Source: Candidatus Kosakonia sp. 282A-S69
GTDB taxonomy: Bacteria; Pseudomonadota; Gammaproteobacteria; Enterobacterales; Enterobacteriaceae
Length of the DNA: 64,000 nt
Reading direction: 5' to 3'
Assembly: GCF_029433855.1 (NCBI RefSeq)
Contig: NZ_JAROAU010000004.1
Location: 1,458 to 65,457, forward strand
Positions 46,582 through 58,176 of this stretch are shown piece after piece. Numbering within the stretch: position 1 is the first letter of the stretch; every line of letters starts with the position of its first letter. The translations under genes were made by a program, and so were the position numbers. The notes under the pieces are model-generated. The model made no database searches, had not been told where the DNA came from, and saw nothing but the letters and a program-made list of their open reading frames with translations.

Positions 46582-47481
46582 ATGTCATATATCAATTACA
46601 ACCACCTGTACTACTTCTGGCATGTCTATCGGGAAGGCTCCGTCGTTGGCGCGGCGGAGGCGCTTTACTTAACGCCGCAGACGATCACCGGGCAGATCAA
46701 AGCGCTGGAGGAGCGGCTACAGGGCAAGCTTTTTAAACGCAAAGGGCGAGGGCTGGAGGCCACCGAACTGGGTCAGCTGGTATTTCGCTATGCCGATAAG
46801 ATGTTCGCGTTAAGCCAGGAGATGCTCGATATCATCAACTACCGCAAAGAGGCGAACCTGCTGTTTGATGTCGGCGTGGCAGATGCGCTCTCAAAGCGGC
46901 TGGTGAGCGGTATTCTTGATGCGGTCGTACAAGAGGGCGAGCCAATTCACCTGCGCTGTTTTGAATCGACGCACGAGTTGCTGCTGGAGCAGTTAAGCCA
47001 GCATAAGCTCGATATGATTATCTCTGATTGTCCTATCGACTCTGCCCAGCATGAGGGGCTCTTTTCGGTGAAGATTGGCGAGTGCAGCGTCAGCTTCTGG
47101 AGCAGCAGCCCGGCGCCGGAGCTGACGTTTCCCGCCTCCCTTGAAACGCGTCGGTTATTAATCCCCGGTCGCCGCTCAATGCTTGGTCGTAAGCTGATGA
47201 ACTGGTTTCATGTGCAGAATCTGCAGGTAGAGATCCTTGGCGAATTTGATGATGCCGCGCTGATGAAGGCCTTTGGCGCGAAACACAACGCCATCTTTGT
47301 GGCACCGACCTCTTATGGCGACGACTTCTATGCTGATGCGCGAATGGTGGAGATCGGCCGGCTCGACAATGTGCAGGAGGAGTATCACGCGATTTTTGCT
47401 GAACGAATGATCCAGCATCCGGCGGTGCAGCGCATCTGCAATCGCGACTACTCGGCGCTCTTCGCGCTACACCAGAAATGA
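46582..47481 (+). CDS. nhaR: LysR-type activator NhaR
   Basis: Sodium-responsive LysR-family activator of nhaA, and in E. coli of osmC and pga. The N-terminal winged helix-turn-helix (residues about 6-62) has [21 protein letters not shown], and a LysR effector-binding domain follows. Length 299 residues (301 in E. coli). It is co-oriented with nhaA with a 17-base gap, so both a joint transcript and control of the upstream gene are expected. A bidirectional terminator overlaps its stop region. Confidence 0.96.
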   Translation: MSYINYNHLYYFWHVYREGSVVGAAEALYLTPQTITGQIKALEERLQGKLFKRKGRGLEATELGQLVFRYADKMFALSQEMLDIINYRKEANLLFDVGVADALSKRLVSGILDAVVQEGEPIHLRCFESTHELLLEQLSQHKLDMIISDCPIDSAQHEGLFSVKIGECSVSFWSSSPAPELTFPASLETRRLLIPGRRSMLGRKLMNWFHVQNLQVEILGEFDDAALMKAFGAKHNAIFVAPTSYGDDFYADARMVEIGRLDNVQEEYHAIFAERMIQHPAVQRICNRDYSALFALHQK

Positions 47482-47508
47482 AAAAACCCGCCGAAGCGGG
47501 TTTTTTTT
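47481..47508. terminator. Bidirectional terminator nhaR/rpsT
   Basis: A-run, ACCCGC (47486-47491), loop CGAA, GCGGGT, T8 to 47508. It serves nhaR on the plus strand and, with the A-run on the left, rpsT on the minus strand. Confidence 0.92.
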
Positions 47509-47529
47509 ACAAAGCGAACAGCGTAGCGA

Positions 47530-47869
<340 letters not shown>

Positions 47870-48119
47870 TGGATTTGTGCAAATAAGCGCCGTTAAGCAA
47901 CAACGCTCGTTACGTAGTGATGGCGCAGGATTCTAACAGCTTGCGTGTCGCGAATACAGCTTTTCCACCAGAAAAATCGTGCATAACGGCAGATTCTCAC
48001 CAGAGCCAGCGGTAGCCTGATGAAAAGCGTCTCCTTTCTGGCGCGATAAGGCAATCGCCGGTTAACGTTGCCCGCTGTACAAGGTATAATCCGACGATTT
48101 TCACTGTTTTGAGCCAGAC
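47870..48119. promoter_or_regulatory. rpsT-ribF divergent gap
   Basis: No gene is seen; E. coli has yaaY here. TATAAT at 48085-48090 with TTAACG at 48062-48067 (17-base spacer) is a likely promoter for ribF, placing its start about 20 bases before the ATG. A second rpsT promoter may lie further upstream on the minus strand. Confidence 0.5.
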
Positions 48120-49061
48120 ATGAAGCTGATACGCGGCATACATAACCTCAGTCATGCACCGCACGGGTGTGTGCTGACTATTGGTAATTTCGACGGCGTA
48201 CATCGCGGTCATCAGGCGTTGCTACAGGGGCTGGGCGCAGAAGGGCGCGCGCGCGGCCTGCCGGTAGTAGTGATGATTTTTGAACCGCAGCCGCTGGAGC
48301 TGTTCGCCGGGGAAAAATCTCCCGCGCGGCTGACGCGTCTGCGCGAGAAGCTTCGCTTGCTGGCCGAATGCGGTGTGGACTATGTCCTCTGCCTGCGCTT
48401 TGACAGGCATTTTGCAGCGCTGACCGCACAAACCTTTGTCAGTGATCTGCTGGTCGACCGCCTCGGTGTGAAATTTCTCGCAGTCGGTGACGATTTCCGT
48501 TTTGGCGCTGGTCGCCAGGGGGATTTCTTGTTATTACAGAAGGCTGGCGAAAAATATGGCTTTGACGTCACCAGCACGCAAACTTTCTGCGAAGGCGGCG
48601 TGCGGGTGAGCAGCACCGCGATTCGCCAGGCGCTGGCGAACGACGACCTGGCGCTTGCCGGGAATCTCCTTGGCCGCCCGTTCACCATCTCCGGGCGCGT
48701 TGTCCATGGCGATGCGCTGGGACGCACCATCGGTTTTCCGACCGCTAACGTGCCCCTGCGCCGCCAGGTCTCCCCGGTGAAAGGGGTTTACGCCGTTGAA
48801 GTCGCCGGGCTCGGCGATAGGCTGCTGCCGGGCGTCGCCAACATTGGTACCCGCCCGACAGTGGCGGGTATTCGCCAGCAGCTGGAAGTGCATCTGCTGG
48901 ACGTTGCAATGGACCTCTATGGTCGCCATATAGACGTAGTACTGCGTAAGAAAATACGTAATGAACAGCGTTTTGCTTCCCTCGATGAACTGAAGGCGCA
49001 AATCGCCCGAGATGAGGTAGCGGCCCGTGAATTTTTTGGGCTATCTAAACCGGCTTCTTAA
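48120..49061 (+). CDS. ribF: Bifunctional riboflavin kinase / FMN adenylyltransferase
   Basis: Converts riboflavin to FMN and FMN to FAD. The N-terminal adenylyltransferase domain has GNFDGVHRGHQ (HxGH type) near residue 22 and VSSTAIRQAL; the C-terminal kinase domain has GRTIGFPTANVPL and the catalytic region around NIGTRPTV. The 313 residues equal E. coli. First gene of ribF-ileS-lspA-fkpB-ispH. A putative promoter lies about 30 bases upstream. Confidence 0.97.
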   Translation: MKLIRGIHNLSHAPHGCVLTIGNFDGVHRGHQALLQGLGAEGRARGLPVVVMIFEPQPLELFAGEKSPARLTRLREKLRLLAECGVDYVLCLRFDRHFAALTAQTFVSDLLVDRLGVKFLAVGDDFRFGAGRQGDFLLLQKAGEKYGFDVTSTQTFCEGGVRVSSTAIRQALANDDLALAGNLLGRPFTISGRVVHGDALGRTIGFPTANVPLRRQVSPVKGVYAVEVAGLGDRLLPGVANIGTRPTVAGIRQQLEVHLLDVAMDLYGRHIDVVLRKKIRNEQRFASLDELKAQIARDEVAAREFFGLSKPAS

Positions 49062-49106
49062 GGCCTGGTGGTATTAATCAAACCGAAATACGGAACCGAG
49101 AATCTA

Positions 49107-51920
49107 ATGAGTGACTATAAATCTACCCTGAATTTGCCGGAAACAGGGTTCCCAATGCGTGGCGATCTCGCCAAACGCGAACCGGGAATGCTGGCGCGTT
49201 GGACTGATGATGACCTCTACGGCATCATCCGTGCGGCGAAAAAAGGCAAAAAAACCTTCATTCTGCATGATGGCCCTCCATATGCGAATGGCAGCATTCA
49301 TATTGGTCACTCGGTTAACAAGATTCTGAAAGACATTATTGTGAAGTCCAAAGGGCTCGCAGGTTATGACTCGCCTTATGTTCCAGGTTGGGATTGCCAC
49401 GGTCTGCCGATCGAACTGAAAGTTGAGCAGGAGTACGGCAAGCCGGGTGAGAAGTTTACCGCCGCCGAATTCCGCGCCAAGTGCCGTGAATATGCCGCCA
49501 CGCAGGTGGATGGGCAGCGCAAAGACTTTATCCGCCTGGGCGTGCTCGGCGACTGGTCGCACCCCTATCTGACCATGGACTTCAAAACTGAAGCCAATAT
49601 CATCCGCGCGCTGGGCAAAATCATCGGTAACGGCCACCTGCTGAAAGGGGCTAAGCCGGTGCACTGGTGCGTCGACTGCCGCTCCGCGCTGGCGGAAGCG
49701 GAAGTTGAGTATTACGACAAAACGTCACCTTCTATCGACGTTGCCTTCCAGGCCGTCGATCAGCAGGCGGTAAAAGCGAAATTTGGCGTTGACACCGTTG
49801 GCCCGGTTTCGCTGGTTATCTGGACGACTACGCCGTGGACACTCCCTGCTAACCGCGCTATCTCCCTCTCTCCGGAGTTTGAGTATGCGCTGGTGCAGGT
49901 TGATGGTCAGGCGGTGATCCTGGCGAAAGATCTGGTTGAGAGCGTGATGAAACGCACCGGCATCAGCGATTATCGCGTGCTGGCTACGGTCAACGGCGCC
50001 GAGCTTGAGCTGATGCGCTTCAAACACCCGTTCCTTGATTTCGACGTTCCGGCGATCCTCGGCGATCACGTTACGCTGGATGCGGGTACCGGCGCGGTGC
50101 ATACCGCCGGTGGCCACGGCCCGGACGACTACACCATCAGCCAGAAGTATGGTCTGGAAATTGCCAACCCGGTTGGCCCGGACGGTCGCTATCTGCCGGG
50201 AACCTACCCGACGCTCGACGGTATTAACGTCTTCAAAGCGAACGATATTATCGTGGCGCTGCTGACCGAAAAAGGCGCGCTGCTGCACGTCGAAAAGATG
50301 CAGCACAGCTATCCGTGCTGCTGGCGTCACAAGTCACCGATCATCTTCCGCGCTACGCCGCAGTGGTTCGTCAGCATGGATCAAAAAGGGTTGCGCGCGC
50401 AGTCGCTGCAGGAGATCAAAGGCGTGCAGTGGATCCCGGACTGGGGCCAGGCGCGTATCGAATCGATGGTCGCTAACCGTCCTGACTGGTGTATCTCCCG
50501 TCAGCGCACCTGGGGCGTGCCGATGTCGCTGTTCGTCCATAAAGATACCGAAGAGCTGCACCCGCGTACGCTGGAACTGATGGAAGAGGTAGCAAAACGC
50601 GTCGAAGTTGACGGCATTCAGGCCTGGTGGGATCTCGACCCGCGCGACATCCTTGGCGATGACGCCGACAGCTATGTCAAAGTGCCGGATACGCTGGATG
50701 TCTGGTTTGACTCCGGTTCAACTCACGCTTCCGTGGTCGACGTTCGCCCGGAGTTCGCGGGCCACGCGGCAGACATGTATCTGGAAGGCTCGGATCAGCA
50801 TCGCGGCTGGTTTATGTCCTCCCTGATGATCTCGACAGCGATGAAGGGCAAAGCGCCTTATCGTCAGGTACTGACCCACGGTTTCACCGTCGACGGTCAG
50901 GGCCGCAAGATGTCGAAATCTATCGGTAACACCGTTTCGCCGCAGGATGTGATGAACAAACTCGGCGCGGATATCCTGCGTCTGTGGGTGGCATCCACCG
51001 ATTACACCGGTGAAATGGCGGTCTCCGACGAGATCCTGAAGCGTGCTGCCGACAGCTATCGTCGTATCCGTAACACCGCGCGCTTCCTGCTGGCAAACCT
51101 CAATGGTTTCGATCCGGCGAAAGATATGGTGAAACCGGAAGAGATGGTGGTGCTGGATCGCTGGGCCGTTGGCTGCGCGAAAGCGGCGCAGGAAGATATC
51201 CTGAAAGCCTACGAATCCTACGACTTCCATGAAGTGGTGCAGCGCCTGATGCGCTTCTGCTCCGTGGAAATGGGCTCCTTCTACCTCGACATCATTAAAG
51301 ACCGTCAGTACACCGCAAAAGCGGAGAGCCGCGCGCGTCGCAGCTGTCAGACTGCGCTGTATCACATCTGTGAAGCGCTGGTGCGCTGGATGGCACCGAT
51401 CATGTCCTTCACCGCGGATGAGATCTGGGGTTACCTGCCGGGCGAGCGCGAGAAGTATGTCTTCACCGGCGAGTGGTACGAAGGCCTGTTTGGTCTGGCA
51501 GACAGCGAAGCAATGAACGACGCCTACTGGGCCGAGCTGCTGAAAGTGCGCGGTGAAGTCAACAAGGTGATTGAGCAGGCGCGTGCCGATAAGAAAGTAG
51601 GTGGCTCCCTTGAAGCGGCGGTAACGCTGTTCGCGCAGCCGGAGCTGGCGGCGAAACTGACAGCGCTGGGCGATGAATTGCGATTTGTCCTGTTGACCTC
51701 AGGCGCGCAGGTTGCGGATTATGCCAGCGCTTCTGCGGATGCGCAGCAGAGCGAACTGCTCCAGGGGCTGAAAGTAGCGCTGAGCAAAGCCGACGGTGAG
51801 AAGTGCCCGCGTTGCTGGCATTACACCCATGATGTCGGTCAGGTGGCGGAACACGCAGATATTTGCGGACGCTGTGTTAGCAACGTCGCCGGTGACGGCG
51901 AAAAACGTAAGTTTGCCTGA
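49107..51920 (+). CDS. ileS: Isoleucyl-tRNA synthetase
   Basis: Class I synthetase charging tRNA-Ile, with a CP1 domain that edits valine. Catalytic motifs: HIGH in the segment GSIHIGHS near residue 64 and KMSKS in [10 protein letters not shown]. The C-terminal zinc cluster is CPRC...CGRC. The ATG at 49107 gives 937 residues (938 in E. coli); an in-frame start at 49068 adds 13 residues. One oddity: the editing-domain motif reads [12 protein letters not shown], with glycine at residue 335 where E. coli has proline. lspA starts within its stop codon. Confidence 0.98.
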   Translation: MSDYKSTLNLPETGFPMRGDLAKREPGMLARWTDDDLYGIIRAAKKGKKTFILHDGPPYANGSIHIGHSVNKILKDIIVKSKGLAGYDSPYVPGWDCHGLPIELKVEQEYGKPGEKFTAAEFRAKCREYAATQVDGQRKDFIRLGVLGDWSHPYLTMDFKTEANIIRALGKIIGNGHLLKGAKPVHWCVDCRSALAEAEVEYYDKTSPSIDVAFQAVDQQAVKAKFGVDTVGPVSLVIWTTTPWTLPANRAISLSPEFEYALVQVDGQAVILAKDLVESVMKRTGISDYRVLATVNGAELELMRFKHPFLDFDVPAILGDHVTLDAGTGAVHTAGGHGPDDYTISQKYGLEIANPVGPDGRYLPGTYPTLDGINVFKANDIIVALLTEKGALLHVEKMQHSYPCCWRHKSPIIFRATPQWFVSMDQKGLRAQSLQEIKGVQWIPDWGQARIESMVANRPDWCISRQRTWGVPMSLFVHKDTEELHPRTLELMEEVAKRVEVDGIQAWWDLDPRDILGDDADSYVKVPDTLDVWFDSGSTHASVVDVRPEFAGHAADMYLEGSDQHRGWFMSSLMISTAMKGKAPYRQVLTHGFTVDGQGRKMSKSIGNTVSPQDVMNKLGADILRLWVASTDYTGEMAVSDEILKRAADSYRRIRNTARFLLANLNGFDPAKDMVKPEEMVVLDRWAVGCAKAAQEDILKAYESYDFHEVVQRLMRFCSVEMGSFYLDIIKDRQYTAKAESRARRSCQTALYHICEALVRWMAPIMSFTADEIWGYLPGEREKYVFTGEWYEGLFGLADSEAMNDAYWAELLKVRGEVNKVIEQARADKKVGGSLEAAVTLFAQPELAAKLTALGDELRFVLLTSGAQVADYASASADAQQSELLQGLKVALSKADGEKCPRCWHYTHDVGQVAEHADICGRCVSNVAGDGEKRKFA

Positions 51921-52420
51921 TGAGTAAACCGATCTTTTCAACAGGGCTGCGCTGGCTATGGCTGGTTGTGGCGGTGCTGATTATCGATCTGGGCAGTAAA
52001 TACCTGATCCTCCAGAACTTCGCTCTGGGGGAGACGGTCTCGCTGTTCCCGTCGCTAAACCTGCACTATGCGCGTAACTACGGGGCGGCATTCAGCTTCC
52101 TCGCCGACAGCGGCGGCTGGCAACGCTGGTTCTTCGCGGGTATCGCTATCGGTATCTGCGTAGTGCTGACGGTGCTGATGTACCGCGCCAAAGCATCGCA
52201 AAAGCTGAATAACATCGCCTATGCGCTGATTATTGGCGGCGCGTTGGGTAACTTGTTCGACCGTCTGTGGCATGGCTTCGTCGTCGATATGATCGATTTT
52301 TATATGGGCGACTGGCATTTTGCTACCTTTAACCTTGCTGATACCGCAATCTGTATCGGCGCGGCGCTGATCGTGCTGGAAGGGTTCTTGCCCTCCGCCG
52401 CAGTGAAAAAAGAGGCGTAA
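51920..52420 (+). CDS. lspA: Lipoprotein signal peptidase (signal peptidase II)
   Basis: Aspartyl protease of the inner membrane that cuts diacylglyceryl-modified prolipoproteins before the lipid cysteine. Four membrane segments are apparent. The catalytic aspartates lie in FVVDMIDFY and FNLADTAI, and NYGAAFSFL is the conserved N-terminal box. Length 166 residues (164 in E. coli). The ATG overlaps the ileS stop by one base, so the two are coupled. Confidence 0.97.
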   Translation: MSKPIFSTGLRWLWLVVAVLIIDLGSKYLILQNFALGETVSLFPSLNLHYARNYGAAFSFLADSGGWQRWFFAGIAIGICVVLTVLMYRAKASQKLNNIAYALIIGGALGNLFDRLWHGFVVDMIDFYMGDWHFATFNLADTAICIGAALIVLEGFLPSAAVKKEA

Positions 52421-52431
52421 GCCATAAAGCG

Positions 52432-52502
52432 TTGTAGGCCCGGTTCGCAGGCCGGATAAGCGTAGCGCTATCCGGCATGTAATATGCGCCCGGGCTCTAC
52501 AT
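52432..52502. repeat. REP-like palindromic element between lspA and fkpB
   Basis: A REP-type core GCCGGATA...TATCCGGC (52451-52476) sits inside longer arms TGTAGGCCCGG and CCCGGGCTCTACA. Such elements stabilise upstream mRNA or bind gyrase/IHF. Confidence 0.8.
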
Positions 52503-52527
52503 TCGCTATCACATAAGAGCAACCTGC

Positions 52528-52998
52528 ATGTCTAAATCCGTACAGAGTGACAGCGCAGTGCTGGTGCACTTCACGCTCAAACTCGAAGATGGTTCACTTG
52601 CCGAATCCACACGTAACAACGGTAAGCCGGCGCTGTTTCGCCTTGGCGACGGTTCCCTTTCCGAGGGCCTGGAGCAACATCTGCTTGGCCTGAAGGCCGG
52701 GGAGAAAAAGGTCTTTTCCCTTGAGCCGGACGCCGCCTTCGGTACGCCGAGCCCGGATCTGATCCAGTACTTCTCGCGCCGTGAATTTATGGATGCCGGC
52801 GAGCCAGAGATCGGCGCGATTATGCTCTTTACCGCAATGGATGGCAGCGAAATGCCGGGCGTGATCCGTGAAATCAACGGCGATTCGATTACCGTCGATT
52901 TCAACCATCCGCTGGCGGGCAGAACCGTCCACTTTGATATCGATGTGCTGGAAGTCGATCCGGCACTGGAGGAGACAAATGCAGATCCTGTTGGCTAA
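52528..52998 (+). CDS. fkpB: FKBP-type peptidyl-prolyl isomerase, SlpA type
   Basis: Cytoplasmic proline isomerase and chaperone of the FKBP family, with the insert-in-flap domain typical of SlpA ([19 protein letters not shown]). Residues 1-149 align with E. coli FkpB, but the protein continues for seven more residues (TNADPVG) to a stop inside ispH, giving 156. The extension arises because the E. coli stop position here reads through, creating a 20-base overlap with ispH. It is preceded by an ATAAGAG element. Confidence 0.95.
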   Translation: MSKSVQSDSAVLVHFTLKLEDGSLAESTRNNGKPALFRLGDGSLSEGLEQHLLGLKAGEKKVFSLEPDAAFGTPSPDLIQYFSRREFMDAGEPEIGAIMLFTAMDGSEMPGVIREINGDSITVDFNHPLAGRTVHFDIDVLEVDPALEETNADPVG

Positions 52999-53929
52999 CC
53001 CGCGCGGTTTTTGCGCTGGCGTTGACCGCGCTATCAGCATTGTTGAAAACGCGCTGGCGATTTACGGCGCGCCAATTTACGTGCGTCACGAAGTGGTGCA
53101 TAACCGCTATGTGGTCGACAGCCTGCGCGAGCGCGGCGCCATTTTTATCGAGCAGATAAGCGAAGTGCCGGACGGCGCGATCCTTATCTTCTCGGCGCAT
53201 GGCGTGTCGCAAGCGGTGCGCAACGAAGCAAAAAGCCGTGATTTAACGGTTTTCGATGCCACCTGCCCGCTGGTCACGAAAGTGCATATGGAAGTGGCGC
53301 GCGCCAGCCGTCGTGGCGAAGAGGCGATCCTGATTGGTCACGCCGGTCACCCGGAAGTGGAAGGCACCATGGGGCAGTACAGCAACCCAAAAGGGGGCAT
53401 GTACCTGGTCGAGTCGCCGGACGATGTCGCGACACTTGCGATCAAAGATCCGGGCAAACTCTCGTTCATGACCCAGACCACGCTCTCCGTCGACGATACC
53501 TCTGACGTCATTGACGCTCTGCGCGTGCGTTTCCCGCAGATCGTCGGGCCGCGTAAAGATGATATCTGCTACGCCACCACTAACCGTCAGGAAGCGGTGC
53601 GCGCGCTGGCTGAACAGGCGGAAGTGGTACTGGTGGTGGGCTCCAAAAACTCCTCCAACTCTAACCGGCTCGCCGAACTGGCGCAGCGGATGGGCAAAGC
53701 GGCCTATCTGATTGATGATGCCTCTGATATCCAGGAGAGCTGGGTGCAGGGTATTGCCTGCGTTGGCGTCACGGCAGGCGCGTCCGCACCGGATATTCTG
53801 GTGCAGAACGTGATTGCCCGCCTGCAGGAGCTGGGCGGCGGCGAAGCTATCCCGCTCGAAGGGCGCGAAGAGAATATCGTCTTTGAAGTGCCAAAAGAGC
53901 TGCGGGTCGAGGTTCGCGAAGTCGAGTAA
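52979..53929 (+). CDS. ispH: 4-hydroxy-3-methylbut-2-enyl diphosphate reductase
   Basis: Last enzyme of the MEP isoprenoid pathway; a 4Fe-4S protein forming IPP and DMAPP from HMBPP. The three cluster cysteines are in [12 protein letters not shown] (residue 12), [10 protein letters not shown] (about 96) and [10 protein letters not shown] (about 197), with histidines in HEVVHNR and GHAGHPE. The ATG at 52979, within fkpB and preceded by GGAGGAG, gives 316 residues as in E. coli. A strong terminator follows, ending the ribF-ispH cluster. Confidence 0.98.
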   Translation: MQILLANPRGFCAGVDRAISIVENALAIYGAPIYVRHEVVHNRYVVDSLRERGAIFIEQISEVPDGAILIFSAHGVSQAVRNEAKSRDLTVFDATCPLVTKVHMEVARASRRGEEAILIGHAGHPEVEGTMGQYSNPKGGMYLVESPDDVATLAIKDPGKLSFMTQTTLSVDDTSDVIDALRVRFPQIVGPRKDDICYATTNRQEAVRALAEQAEVVLVVGSKNSSNSNRLAELAQRMGKAAYLIDDASDIQESWVQGIACVGVTAGASAPDILVQNVIARLQELGGGEAIPLEGREENIVFEVPKELRVEVREVE

Positions 53930-53953
53930 CCTTTTTCCCGATGGTTATGCGAA

Positions 53954-53983
53954 GATGCCAGACTGAGTCTGGCATTTTTTTTG
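53954..53983 (+). terminator. ispH terminator
   Basis: ATGCCAGAC (53955-53963), loop TGA, GTCTGGCAT, T run to 53982. Canonical rho-independent terminator closing the ribF-ispH operon. Confidence 0.92.
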
Positions 53984-54004
53984 ACCATTTTTCGTGGAGG
54001 GACT

Positions 54005-54919
54005 ATGGGGCTGCCAATCATTCTCGACACCGATCCCGGTATTGATGATGCCGTGGCGATTGCCGCCGCGCTGTTCGCACCTGAGTGCGATCTGAAACTG
54101 ATCACCACCGTTGCCGGTAATGTTTCGCTGGAGAAAACGACCCGTAACGCGCTGCAACTGCTTCACTTCTGGCAGGCGGAAATACCGCTGGCGCAGGGAG
54201 CCGCCACGCCCCTGCTGCGCTCGCTCTATAGCGCGGCAGATGTGCATGGTGAATCGGGGCTGGATGGCTACGACTTTATTGAACACGCGCGCCAGCCGCT
54301 GGCCATCCCGGCCTTTCAGGCTATCCGCGACACGCTGCTGGCCTCGCCTGAACCGGTCACGCTGGTGACCATCGGCCCGCTGACCAATATCGCGCTGCTG
54401 CTTACCCACTATCCCGAATGCCAGTTCAACATCCGTCGGCTGGTGATGATGGGGGGCTCCGCCGGGCGTGGTAACTTTACGCCGAGCGCCGAGTTTAATA
54501 TCGCCGTCGATCCCGACGCTGCGGCGCGCGTTTTTGCCAGCGGGCTGGATATCGTGATGTGCGGCCTGGATGTCACCAACCGCGCGACCCTTGCGCCAGC
54601 TTTTTTAGCTACGCTTCCTGGCCTTAACCGCACCGGCAACATGTTGCATGCCCTTTTTAGCCACTACCGCAGCGGCAGCATGGCGACGGGGCAGCGCATG
54701 CATGACCTTTGCGCTATCGCTTACCTGGCCCGCCCGGAACTCTTTACTCTCAAACCCTGCTTTGTGGCAGTTGAGACGCAGGGGCAGTTCACCACGGGGG
54801 CGACGGTGGTGGATATTGACGGCAAGCTGGGGCTGCCCGCCAATGCACAGGTGGCGCTGGATATTGATGTAGAAGGTTTTCGTACCTGGTTCGCCGGGGT
54901 GCTGGCGCTGGCCCCCTAA
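54005..54919 (+). CDS. rihC: Non-specific ribonucleoside hydrolase RihC
   Basis: Hydrolyses purine and pyrimidine ribonucleosides to base and ribose for salvage. The family signature [12 protein letters not shown] at residues 8-19 binds Ca2+ and ribose, and VMMGGSAG plus the late [10 protein letters not shown] histidine region complete the active site. The ATG at 54005 follows GGAGG and gives 304 residues, as in E. coli. A longer frame from 53981 starts inside the upstream terminator. An AlaX-type gene begins 35 bases downstream. Confidence 0.96.
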   Translation: MGLPIILDTDPGIDDAVAIAAALFAPECDLKLITTVAGNVSLEKTTRNALQLLHFWQAEIPLAQGAATPLLRSLYSAADVHGESGLDGYDFIEHARQPLAIPAFQAIRDTLLASPEPVTLVTIGPLTNIALLLTHYPECQFNIRRLVMMGGSAGRGNFTPSAEFNIAVDPDAAARVFASGLDIVMCGLDVTNRATLAPAFLATLPGLNRTGNMLHALFSHYRSGSMATGQRMHDLCAIAYLARPELFTLKPCFVAVETQGQFTTGATVVDIDGKLGLPANAQVALDIDVEGFRTWFAGVLALAP

Positions 54920-54954
54920 TATTGATGAATGCGATGACAAAGAGAGAAGACGTG

Positions 54955-55584
54955 ATGACTGAACGACTCTACTACACCAGCGATGCGCTTGAAGGCCGCG
55001 CCCGCGTGCTGCGTTGCACAGAACAGGCCGATGGCCGTTATGCGATCGTGCTCGATCGCACCCTTTTTCACCCGCAGGGCGGCGGTCAACCGGCTGATAA
55101 AGGCTGGATCAACAGCATCGAGGTCGAAGGTGTGACACAGCAAGACGATGAGGTGATTCATCTACTGGCGCAGCCGCTGCCGGTGGGCGAGGTGGAGCTG
55201 AAAATAGATGCTGAGGCCCGCGCATTACACACCCAGCTGCACTCCGCCGGGCATCTGATTGGTTATGCGGGAGAAGCCGCGGGCTGGCGGCCGGTCAAAG
55301 CACATCACTGGCCGGGAGAGGGGCGAATCACCTTCACACCGGGAGAGGAGGCCGCAGAGCCTGAGGCTGCGACCTTCACCCACGCGATTACGCAGTGGCA
55401 ATCCGCTGCGCTGGCGCGGGTCATCGCATTTGACGCGGGGCGTAGAATGGTGCGTTTTGGCGATCTTCCTGCCTATGGCTGCGGCGGAACACACGTGCGC
55501 TCGCTGTCTGAACTTAAAGAGGTGGTGATCAGCAACGTCAAAGTGAAGAAAGGGCAGCTGATTGTTAACTATACGGTGGCATAG
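54955..55584 (+). CDS. AlaX-type alanyl-tRNA editing protein
   Basis: A free-standing homologue of the alanyl-tRNA synthetase editing domain, expected to hydrolyse Ser- or Gly-tRNA-Ala in trans. The threonyl/alanyl second additional domain is recognisable: TLFHPQGGGQPAD at residues 36-48, zinc-binding His92 and His96 in HTQLHSAGH, and Cys176/His180 in YGCGGTHV. All four ligands are present, so it should be active. At 209 residues it is a short (AlaX-M-like) form without the synthetase core. The ATG at 54955 follows AGAGAAG; a TTG at 54922 is an alternative. Not present between ispH and dapB in E. coli; probably co-transcribed with rihC. Confidence 0.88.
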   Translation: MTERLYYTSDALEGRARVLRCTEQADGRYAIVLDRTLFHPQGGGQPADKGWINSIEVEGVTQQDDEVIHLLAQPLPVGEVELKIDAEARALHTQLHSAGHLIGYAGEAAGWRPVKAHHWPGEGRITFTPGEEAAEPEAATFTHAITQWQSAALARVIAFDAGRRMVRFGDLPAYGCGGTHVRSLSELKEVVISNVKVKKGQLIVNYTVA

Positions 55585-56554
<970 letters not shown>

Positions 56555-56604
56555 GCTTTTTTACCCTTCGTGATGTGGTTGTTGCAGTCGTAGTTGCTTG
56601 ATTG

Positions 56605-56639
56605 CAAAGGGCAATAATTTATTGCCCTTCTGTTTTTTT
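56605..56639 (+). terminator. dapB terminator
   Basis: AAGGGCAAT (56606-56614) pairs with ATTGCCCTT (56620-56628), followed by CTG and T7. Confidence 0.88.
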
Positions 56640-56717
56640 AGGTTATGGTTAGTTTTTTTGCTTAAATGGGTGAATTACCCGTTTATGTGAGTGTTTTTTG
56701 TTTCTAAAATGTAAAAT

Positions 56718-56733
56718 TTGACCATCTGGTCTG
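56718..56733. promoter_or_regulatory. Putative RutR site of the carAB P1 region
   Basis: TTGACCATCTGGTCTG matches the RutR operator TTGACCA-N2-TGGTCAA at nearly all positions. RutR, the uracil/thymine sensor, is known to bind upstream of carAB in E. coli. Confidence 0.75.
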
Positions 56734-56774
56734 GTTTTATGCCCTCATCGCTCTTTCGTTGCAGTTTTCTTGCC

Positions 56775-56790
56775 GCGCAAGCGTTTTCCC
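56775..56790. promoter_or_regulatory. Putative PurR site of the carAB P1 region
   Basis: GCGCAAGCGTTTTCCC resembles the PurR box ACGCAAACGTTTTCGT with four mismatches at weak positions. E. coli carAB P1 is PurR-repressed from a comparable site. Confidence 0.6.
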
Positions 56791-56961
56791 CGCTCTGCTT
56801 ATCTTATTTTTTTATCTCTTAAACCCTGTAAAACCAGGCAGTGGCGTAAAAGAGAAAGAAAAAGAGGCGTCATAAGTTGACTTTTACCCCACATCTCTCC
56901 AGAATGCCGCCGTTTGCCAAAAATCCACGGCCAGCAAATTTGCATTGATTCATCATCCTGA

Positions 56962-57000
56962 TATGAATTAATATGCAAATAAAGTGAGTGAATATTCTCT
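56962..57000. promoter_or_regulatory. Tandem ArgR (ARG) boxes of the carAB P2 promoter
   Basis: TGAATTAATATGCA (56964-56977) and TGAGTGAATATTCT (56985-56998) each match the ARG-box core TGAAT-N4-ATTCA with one or two changes. Their starts are 21 bp apart, the standard 18-bp box plus 3-bp spacing bound by one ArgR hexamer. Confidence 0.8.
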
Positions 57001-57010
57001 GGAGGGTGTT

Positions 57011-58159
57011 TTGATTAAGTCAGCGCTATTGGTTCTGGAAGACGGAACCCAGTTTTACGGTCGGGCCATAGGGGCAACAGGCACGGCGGTTGGGGAAGTC
57101 GTTTTCAATACTTCAATGACCGGTTATCAAGAAATCCTCACTGATCCTTCCTATTCCCGCCAAATCGTCACTCTTACTTATCCTCATATCGGCAATGTCG
57201 GCACCAACGCGGCTGACGAAGAGTCCTCTCAGGTGCATGCGCAGGGTCTGGTCATTCGCGACCTGCCGCTGATTGCCAGCAACTACCGCAGCACTGAAGA
57301 TCTCTCTTCCTACCTGAAACGCCATAACATCGTGGCGATTGCCGATATCGATACCCGCAAGCTGACCCGCCTGTTGCGCGAAAAAGGTGCGCAGAACGGC
57401 TGCATCATCGCGGGCGAAAACCTCGACGAGGCCGTGGCACTGGAGAAAGCGAAAGCCTTCCCGGGGCTGAACGGGATGGATCTGGCGAAAGAGGTGACGA
57501 CCCAGGAGAGCTACAGCTGGACGCAGGGTAGCTGGACGCTTGCGGGCGAGCTGCCGGAAGCGAAACAAGAGAGCGAACTGCCTTACCACGTTGTGGCCTA
57601 TGATTACGGCGCAAAACGTAACATTCTGCGCATGCTGGTGGATCGCGGGTGCCGCCTGACGGTAGTACCGGCACAAACCCCGGCCGCAGAGGTGCTGAAA
57701 ATGAATCCGGACGGCATCTTCCTCTCTAACGGCCCCGGCGACCCGGCACCGTGCGACTACGCCATCGATGCCATTAAAGCTTTCCTTGAGACCGACATTC
57801 CGGTGTTCGGCATCTGCCTCGGCCACCAGCTGCTGGCGCTGGCAAGCGGCGCGAAAACCGTGAAGATGAAGTTTGGTCACCACGGCGGTAACCACCCGGT
57901 CAAAGATATCGACAACAATACGGTGATGATCACCGCGCAGAACCACGGCTTTGCCGTTGACGAGGCGTCGATGCCTGCGAACCTGCGCGTCACGCATAAA
58001 TCACTGTTCGACGGCACGCTGCAGGGCATTCACCGCACCGATAAGCCGGCCTTCAGCTTCCAGGGGCACCCGGAAGCCAGCCCTGGCCCGCACGACGCTG
58101 CGCCGCTGTTTGACCACTTTATTGAATTGATTGAGCAGTATCGTCATACCGCCAAATAA
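57011..58159 (+). CDS. carA: Carbamoyl-phosphate synthase small subunit
   Basis: Glutaminase subunit that passes ammonia to CarB for carbamoyl phosphate, the shared precursor of arginine and pyrimidines. The class I glutamine amidotransferase cysteine is in [13 protein letters not shown] (about residue 269), with the His-Glu partners in [10 protein letters not shown]. Translation begins at the TTG at 57011, preceded by GGAGG and conserved with E. coli, giving 382 residues; the in-frame codon at 56984 lies within the ARG-box region. Two control regions lie upstream: RutR/PurR-type sites and tandem ARG boxes. Confidence 0.97.
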   Translation: MIKSALLVLEDGTQFYGRAIGATGTAVGEVVFNTSMTGYQEILTDPSYSRQIVTLTYPHIGNVGTNAADEESSQVHAQGLVIRDLPLIASNYRSTEDLSSYLKRHNIVAIADIDTRKLTRLLREKGAQNGCIIAGENLDEAVALEKAKAFPGLNGMDLAKEVTTQESYSWTQGSWTLAGELPEAKQESELPYHVVAYDYGAKRNILRMLVDRGCRLTVVPAQTPAAEVLKMNPDGIFLSNGPGDPAPCDYAIDAIKAFLETDIPVFGICLGHQLLALASGAKTVKMKFGHHGGNHPVKDIDNNTVMITAQNHGFAVDEASMPANLRVTHKSLFDGTLQGIHRTDKPAFSFQGHPEASPGPHDAAPLFDHFIELIEQYRHTAK

Positions 58160-58176
58160 TCAGGAGAAAAAGAGCC

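Noticed and set aside
55259..55528. Pair of opposed 89-codon frames inside the AlaX-type gene
   Set aside because: Out-of-frame shadows; the AlaX-type frame carries all zinc-ligand motifs.
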